A stretch of 64,000 nt of DNA, taken from the NCBI RefSeq assembly GCF_030272615.1, contig NC_081407.1:433774730-433838729 (forward strand). Direction: 5' to 3'. Origin of the DNA: Cryptomeria japonica (taxonomy: Eukaryota; Streptophyta; Pinopsida; Cupressales; Cupressaceae). The stretch's first letter is position 1, and each line of letters begins with the position of its first letter. A model generated the notes under the pieces. The model made no database searches. It was not told the origin of the DNA and saw nothing but the letters and a program-made list of their open reading frames with translations. The translations under genes were made by a program, and so were the position numbers. Below are positions 58,378 through 64,000 of this stretch, piece by piece.

Positions 58378-59567
58378 TGTGATGGTGAAAAATTAGGGTT
58401 TCCACCACAAGATGTGATAAAACCCGCTAATTTTTGTTTAAGGACCAACACATTAAAGAGGGGGGAATCTAATAGATCTAGCCTCAAATAAATAGGGTTA
58501 GGGATGAGAATTCTTATTAGATTCATTGCATTTGGATTTGATTCCCTCTTTTAAGTTGAATTGTGAAAATATCGAAATTAGGGTAAATGTGTTGAAATTG
58601 AAGTAATTATGCATAAATAGTGAGCTATAGTCATCAGAAAGAGCCACGAAACTAGATCTGAATAATATGTGAGTGTTCAAATTTATTCCCAAAAGGTCAT
58701 CTTGAATTGTTGTGACCAGAATTCCCGTCACTCTGGTCCTCCACACTTTTCATTGTCCAAAGGGGAATCTATTCGTCTCTGTGAATAAAGTTGATCCTGA
58801 GAATTGTAGCTTTGCACTTGTTCCTACACATGGTAGAGAAGGGACAATGGTTGGGGACAGGGGTTTGCCTTAGGTCAAACCTCGATATTGGAATTAACCA
58901 TGAAATAGAAATGAAATGTAAATGAATTGTTCTAATGGAAATAATTTCAATTTGAGGGAAATGTTGAATGATGTGTGTTAAACACTAATGATGTACCTTT
59001 TTATGGAGTTTTGTTTGTCTCCACAAGGAATTAGGGTTTTATGTAGTCTTCATAAACATAGAACATGAATGTCAACTCCAATGCTTGAATCTTGACCTTA
59101 CTTCTACTCCAATCCTTGAAAGAAGACTGATTGCTTTCTCACTCGAATTTTAATGAATGATCCATTGCTTGAATTTTCCAATCAATCGAATGTATCTCAA
59201 AATGAGAGGGATAGACCTCCTTTTGTACATGCTTGTCGAAAAACAACTTAATTTTCCTACATGAACTGACATGGGATCTAGGTTCCTTCTCAAATCATGT
59301 TACCATTAAGAGACCCTACAACAGGCCCTAATTAGGAGTACTAGGGAGTTGATCACTTTGGTTCTTGAGGAATAGGGTGCTAGTGCCCCGGTCTTGACCA
59401 ATCAGGGACACATGAAGTTGGGGAAGAAAGTGTACATAATGAAAATTTTGAGTTTAGCGCATGGTGTGAGTAGAATTAGGGATTTGATCAGGCCTCGAGA
59501 CATGAACGCTAAGCTGAGGGCCCAAATGAGGACAAAATTATAAGGGAGTACAATTTAGGATGCTACA
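58378..59567 (-). repeat. A-family LTR, probable 5' LTR of element A
   Basis: This 1190-bp LTR matches the A 3' LTR in orientation and K in reverse. On the minus strand it begins TGTAGCATCC and ends CACCATCACA. Gag coding follows almost at once, without a visible primer site. The sequence on its other side (GAAGGTGCTAAT on the minus strand) resembles the polypurine tract before the A 3' LTR. It might therefore be the 3' LTR of another copy, or the product of recombination. Confidence 0.7.
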
Positions 59568-59853
59568 ATTAGCACCTTCAGATTTCACTTTAAGATTATT
59601 TTTGCATTTTTCATACTTTCAATTAGTTGTGTAGGATATAATTAATAATTAAGTTCTCAAAAAAACTAAAATTAAAGGACAAATTAAATTATTTTTTAAT
59701 AAAGTGAATTTATTAAAAGTGATAAAAGTGTTAGAAAAGAGAAAACGATTAAATAAAGTTGCATTTCAAAGCAATAATGGTTATTATTTTGTACAAGTGA
59801 TTTAAAGTGTTTAATTCTTAAAAGCTCTTGGGAGGATTATAAAAAGGGTTGAA
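59568..59853. other. AT-rich stretch between the A-family LTR and copia element H
   Basis: No coding or RNA gene seen. It could be the 3' internal end of another A-family element lying to the right, into which H inserted. The similarity to 21433-21490 is too weak to decide. Confidence 0.4.
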
Positions 59854-60294
59854 TGTTGAAATGTGGCGACTGATCAGCAAAATACTGTACACTCAGCACG
59901 TATCCTCACCGGGGTCCAAGGTCGGGCCGGGCCCCGAGCAGGGGTTCGGGGGCGGGAGCCCTGGAGAATTTTTTTTTTTTTTTTTTTTGCCATTTTTTTG
60001 TTGATGAAAACCGACATTGTAATAAAACCCTAAAAAGGCCGAGTTTGTTTGTTGCCCTAAAAACACATGTTATAAGTGGTTGGGATACTTAAAGCATTGT
60101 AAGGTTGATGTACTATTTTTGCTGGATAATAAGAAAGATTGGATGGCTGTGTATGGTGGACGTAACCCATTCTGGGTGAACCACGTTAAATCTTTGTGTT
60201 ATTTGTGTCCTATTTTATTCCTTTATCTTTTGTATTTAAATCTGCATATAATTGTTAGTTCATATTTGCTTCGGATCTGCTTGAAACCCTAACA
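59854..60294 (+). repeat. 5' LTR of element H
   Basis: It runs from TGTTGAAATG to CCCTAACA, about 440 bp, with the primer site two bases after it. It contains a GC-rich block (59905-59964) followed by a T run (59969-59987). The left edge is chosen on the TG and typical length only. Confidence 0.65.
59905..59964 (+). repeat. GC-rich block in the H LTR
   Basis: About 60 bases rich in G and C with partly self-complementary GGGCC and GGGGC runs, within AT-rich surroundings. Similar GC-rich segments are known in LTRs of several plant copia families. It could fold in the transcript leader. Confidence 0.6.
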
Positions 60295-60296
60295 AT

Positions 60297-60308
60297 TGGT
60301 ATCAGAGC
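60297..60308 (+). other. Primer binding site of element H (tRNA-iMet type)
   Basis: TGGTATCAGAGC, two bases after the LTR, is the classical copia primer site. Confidence 0.95.
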
Positions 60309-60354
60309 GAGGTTTTCTGTAAATTGGCAGGACTTTCAGATTTGAGTGGGAGCA

Positions 60355-61230
60355 ATGGAGGATTCCAAATTCAAGGTCGAAAAGTTTAACGACCAGAATT
60401 ATCAGTTATGGAAAATGCAAATGGAGGATTACCTGTATCAAAAGGATTTGTGGCGGCCATTGGAAGGAAAGGCAAAGAAAGCAACCACAATGTCAGATGA
60501 AGAGTGGGACATTTTAGATAGAAAGGCACTGGGATCCATTCGATTGTGCCTTGCGCCATCTGTAGCATTCAATATAACAAAAGCAAAAATGGCTGTAGAT
60601 TTGATGGCAACATTGGCTAAGTTGTACGAGAAACCCTCGGCTTCGAATAAGGTATTTCTTATGAAGCGTTTGTTTAATTTGAAAATGAATGAGGGAGGAT
60701 ATGTAGTGGAGCACTTAAATGAATTTAATACAATTACCAGTCAATTGTCTTCGGTAAAAATTACCTTTGTAGAAGAGGTTAGGGCTCTCTTGATTTTATG
60801 TTCTTTGCCAGAAAGTTGGAATAGCTTGGTTATGGCTGTAAGTAACTCTGTCTCTGGTAAAAATACTTTGGTATTTGATGATATTGTTGGTGTTATCCTA
60901 AGCGAGGAAATGCGAAGGAAAAACACAGGTGAGACTCCAACATCATAGGGTAGTGTTTTGAATGTGGAGAACAGAGGAAGATCAAAGGAAAGAGGAAAAG
61001 GCCCTGGGAATGAGAAGTCACGAGGGAAGTCAAAGAAAGGACGCTCTCAATCTAGAGGAAAGAAAGATTGCTGGTATTGTGGAAAGCCTGGTCATCTAAA
61101 GAAAGACTGTTGGTCTCAAAAAAACAAAGAAGGAGACAAAAATGAAAATGATAGTAAGGAAGCTAATATTGCAAATAATACTTTACAAGATGCTTTAATC
61201 TTATGTTTGGATAATGTTAATGATTCCTAG
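60355..61230 (+). pseudogene. Gag of element H
   Basis: The ATG at 60355 begins MEDSKFKVEKF. The capsid part shows FNDQNYQLWKMQMEDYL, ALGSIRLCL and LMKRLFNLKMNEGG, the UBN2-type gag of copia elements. A stop at 60946 is followed by a basic segment and a zinc knuckle CWYCGKPGHLKKDC (about 61070-61110) in a shifted frame, open to 61230. One frame change and one stop separate it from an intact gag. Confidence 0.92.
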
Positions 61231-61460
61231 GTAATAGATTTTGGGGCTTCATTTCATGCTACACCTCATAGAAAATATTTTCTAGATTATGTTCAAGGTG
61301 ATTTTGGACAGGTATATTGGGGTGATGATGAGCCCTGTCAAATTGTTGGAAAAGGAAAGCTCTGATATCTCTATCATGACCCCAAATATCTTTGACATAA
61401 TTCAACATGAGGACCCTTTATCCTTCATCCCTCCTGAGCCTATGGACTAGGAAAAGATAA
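61231..61460 (+). pseudogene. Protease of element H
   Basis: The motif VIDFGASFHAT (about 61231-61263) corresponds to the active site LDSGAS-H, with the catalytic Asp kept and Ser changed to Phe. Sequence after GKGKL is broken by several stops. The domain seems to be decayed in its second half. Confidence 0.75.
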
Positions 61461-62520
61461 AGATCAAGTTGTAGAATGGTAATGACTGGTTTCTGCTGGA
61501 GGTAAGACATGTTCCTAATTTAAGAAGAAATTTAATTTCTGCAGGGCAACTAGGTAGTGAAGGTTGCATAGTTACCTTCTCAGATAGTATGTGGAAGGTC
61601 ACTAAAGGATCATTAGTAGTAGCTAAAGGTGCGAAGGTAGGCACATTATATCTATGTACAGGGAACACTTACTCTACCCTAGCTACTATAGATAAAGTTA
61701 CTGCAAGGACAACAACAATAAATATTGCAAGAACAGATTCGATAATGTGGCACCATAGGCTTGGGCACATGAGTGAGAAAGGGATGAAAACCCTTCACTC
61801 CAAAAATCTATTGCCAGGACTAAAGAAGATTGATTTAGAGTTCTGTGAAAACTGTGTTTATGGTAAACAGAAAAGAGTCAGATTTTTCAAGGTTGGGAAA
61901 GAGAAGAAGAGTGAGAAGTTAGAGCTTGTGCATTCAGATGTATGGGGACCGGCTCAGGTATCATCTCTTGGTGGCTCTTGTTATTATGTTATTTTTATTA
62001 ATAACTCAACCTGAAAAACATGGGTATATTTCCTAAAACAAAAATCAGATGTTTTTGAAACTTTTAAGAAATGGAAAGCTTTGGTTGAGAATGAGACAGG
62101 AAAAAAGTTGAAGTGTCTCAGATCGAATAATGGAGGTGAGTATTGCAGCAAATCATTTGAAGATTACTGCTCCTTAAATGGGATTCAAAAGCAGAAGACA
62201 GTTCCAGGAACTCCACAGGTTGTACATACTGCTATCTATTTGATAAATAGAGGACCTTCAACCCCTTTGGATGGTGGTATTCCAGAGGAGGCATGGATTG
62301 ATAAAAAGGTAAATTATTATTTTCTAAAAACTTTTGGTTGCGAAGCTTTTGTCCATGTTGATAAAGAAAACAAAACCAAGCTTGATGCTAAATCTCAGAA
62401 ATGTACCTTCATTGGATATGGGATAGATGAATATGGCTATCGATTATGGGATTTTGAAAATAAGAAAATAATTAGAAGTAGAGATGTTATATTCAATGAG
62501 AAGGTTATGTATAAAGAATA
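61461..62520 (+). pseudogene. Integrase of element H, internal deletion
   Basis: GAG-pre-integrase part (LRRNLISAGQLGSEG), then the HHCC zinc region WHHRLGHMSEKGM to CENCVYGKQ. In the core the first Asp is present in LVHSDVWGP (61937). The second has become Asn (LRSNNGGEY, about 62125). The third catalytic residue is gone: the sequence passes from VPGTPQ directly to a later segment, HTAIYLINRGPS, at about 62216, skipping the QNGVAER region. One stop lies at 62012. The C-terminal part is intact to 62520. Confidence 0.9.
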
Positions 62521-63560
62521 GATGCAGGAAAAGAAGTATGAACAAGACAAACAAGAATATGTGGTGTTGGATGAGATTCCTGAAAATGAAATGCCACAAG
62601 TACCTGATGCTCAGCAACAACAGATTGTCCCACAAACTCCTACAAGTGTTAGATGTTCTACGAGGACAAGTAGACCCCCTGAAATATTTTCTCCTTCTTT
62701 GTATTCTATTTTATTAACAGATTCTGGTGAACCAGAAGAATATGAAGAAGCAATGCAGGTAGATGCCAAACAACAGTGGGAGCTAGGCATGAAAGAGGAG
62801 ATGGACTCCTTGATGAAAAATAAGACTTGGGACTTAGTCCCTTTACCTGTAGAAAAAAGAGCTTGCCTAACAAATGGGTTTATTGGCTGAAGGAGGAGGA
62901 AGGAGGTCAGAAAAGATATAAGGCCAAACTTGTGGTAAAAGGTTTTGCATAGAAAAAGGGTATAGATTATGATGAAATATTTTCTCCAGTTGTAAATGAC
63001 TTCAATTAGAACTGTACTTAGTCTTGTGGTTGCAAATGATTTACATCTTGAACAATTAGATGTCAAAACAACTTTTCTCCATGGAGATTTGGAGGAGGAA
63101 ATTTACATGTTGCAACCACAGGGATATGAGGTCAAAGGTAAGGAGAACTTGGTGTGCAGGTTGAAGAAAAGTCTGTATGGCCTAAAGCAAGCACCCCGAC
63201 AATGGTATTTAAAATTTGATAGTTTCATGGCTGAACATGGTTATCATAGATGTCATTCTGATCATTGTGTATATTTTAAGAGATTTGATAATGGCAGTTA
63301 TATTATCTTGTTGCTTTATGTTGATGACATGCTTGTTGTTGGGTCTAACATGCAACATATAAATGATCTTAAACAGAAATTAGCCAGGTCATTTGCTATG
63401 AAGGATTTGGGTGCAGCTAAGTAAATTCTCGGTATGAGGATTACATAGGATAGGAAAAATATAACCTTGAATTTGTCCCAATGTGAGTATATAAAGAAGG
63501 TGTTGAAAAGATTTAACATGCAGGATGCAAAAGCAGTTAGTACACCTTTGGCTAGTCATT
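62521..63560 (+). pseudogene. Reverse transcriptase of element H
   Basis: The start EEAMQVDAKQQWELGMKEE leads to KNKTWDLVPLP. A frame change with stops around 62880-63000 follows. Then the long open part has QLDVKTTFLHGDLEEEIYM, KKSLYGLKQAPRQWY, LLLYVDDMLVVG (catalytic YVDD intact) and FAMKDLGAAK. One stop at 63422 (for the Tyr or Phe expected before LGM) precedes the rest. This is the best preserved RT in the window. Confidence 0.93.
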
Positions 63561-64000
63561 TCAAATTGACTAAGGAGATGTGCCCAAAGGCACAGGAAGA
63601 GGTTAATAAAATGTCTAACATCCCGTATTCATCAGCTGTTGGCAGTCTGATGTATGCAATGGTATGCACAAGGCCAGATATTGTACATGCAATGGGAGTT
63701 GTGAGCAGGTTTATGAGTAATTCGGGTATGGAACATTGGAATGTTGTGAAATGGATTCTTCGGTATTTGAAAGGAACTACTATGAAGGCATTATGTTTCA
63801 AAGGATCTAATGCTACTCTAAGTGGATTTGTTGACTCTGATCTAGCGGGTGATATTGATTCATGAAGGACTACTACAGCGTATGTTTTTACTATAGGGGG
63901 AACTGCAGTCAGTTGGATTTCTAGGCTGCAAAAGGTTGTTGCACTTTCAACCACTGAAGCTGAGTATGTTGCTGCTACAGAAGCCAGCAAGGAGATGATT
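63561..64000 (+). pseudogene. Connection and RNase H of element H, cut by the window end
   Basis: VPYSSAVGSLMYA-type sequence, RPDIVHAMGVVSRFM, HWNVVKWILRYLKGT and GFVDSDLAGDIDS with the first catalytic Asp are followed by a TGA stop. Then YVFTIGGTAVSW and LSTTEAEYVAATEA with the catalytic Glu run to the window edge. Confidence 0.9.

Larger units (their letters stand above)
19164..59567 (-). mobile_element. Element A: minus-strand LTR element with gag and protease only, split by B
   Basis: Related LTRs lie at 58378-59567 and 19164-21417 (interrupted). The minus-strand gag/protease ORFs at 58377-56582 continue at 23983 and below once B and one AGAGG copy are removed. A polypurine tract adjoins the 19164-21417 LTR on the inner side, marking it as the 3' LTR. 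No RT, RNase H or integrase is found. Two points are unresolved. I see no primer site after the 58378-59567 LTR, and the outer flanks (TTTGG at 19159-19163, ATTAG at 59568-59572) match at only three of five bases. The right LTR could therefore belong to a rearranged or neighbouring copy. Confidence 0.65.
59854..64000 (+). mobile_element. Element H: Ty1/copia element, cut by the window end
   Basis: Order LTR, tRNA-iMet-type primer site, gag with zinc knuckle, protease, integrase, RT, RNase H: the copia arrangement with integrase before RT. The 3' LTR lies beyond the window, so the LTR start (TGTTGAAATG) and target duplication cannot be confirmed. Stops, an internal deletion in integrase and frame changes make it defective, but RT is well kept. 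Confidence 0.9.

Noticed and set aside
59905-59964. GC-rich block considered as an rRNA, tRNA or CpG-island promoter fragment.
   Set aside because: It does not form a tRNA-like pattern I can read, and its place inside a copia LTR explains it.

Overview
The window looks like intergenic DNA from a large-genome seed plant. A gymnosperm is my best guess from its AT-rich composition, old long-LTR Ty3 elements and large accessory ORFs, but that is inference. I see no ordinary host gene, tRNA, rRNA or CRISPR array. Almost everything I can explain is retrotransposon. Element names A-K below are mine, and every boundary was found by matching terminal repeats and target-site duplications (TSDs) by eye.

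Left part (1-19158). A minus-strand ORF (J) of unknown function, with a TATA box upstream of its ATG, is split by element F (4731-14896). F is a 10.2-kb element with 3.2-kb LTRs, a gag-like ORF, an acidic ORF and no pol. Its TSD is GATCA/GATCG, and removing F puts the J reading frame back in register across the site. Upstream of J lie two arrays of short palindromes (15.8-16.8 kb), followed by about 2.3 kb in which I recognise nothing.

Central nest (19164-59567). Minus-strand element A (gag and protease only) is split by element B (23989-56576, TSD AGAGG). B is a Ty3/gypsy element in which gag, protease, RT, RNase H, an integrase remnant and an accessory ORF can be followed in order. Element C (23996-46539, TSD ATGAG), of the same general lineage, sits 7 bp inside the start of B's 5' LTR. 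C is split twice: by D (29037-36600, TSD ACCTT) between its RT and RNase H, and by a 5'-truncated LINE E (42266-45450, 15-bp TSD) in its 3' LTR. D is a pol-less LTR element with a tRNA-iMet-type primer site, a duplicated zinc-knuckle block and a large accessory ORF. A's 3' LTR also holds an opposite-strand solo LTR of its own family (K), and A's 3' internal region holds an unrelated solo LTR (G, TSD ACATT).

Right end (59854-64000). This is the 5' part of a Ty1/copia element H with LTR, primer site, gag, protease, integrase, RT and part of RNase H; it runs off the window. All coding regions carry stops, frameshifts or deletions, so none of the elements looks autonomous now. The most unusual theme is a set of large accessory ORFs of unknown function linked to several different elements: after integrase in B and C, replacing pol in D, and downstream of RNase H in the LINE. 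J may be a further member.
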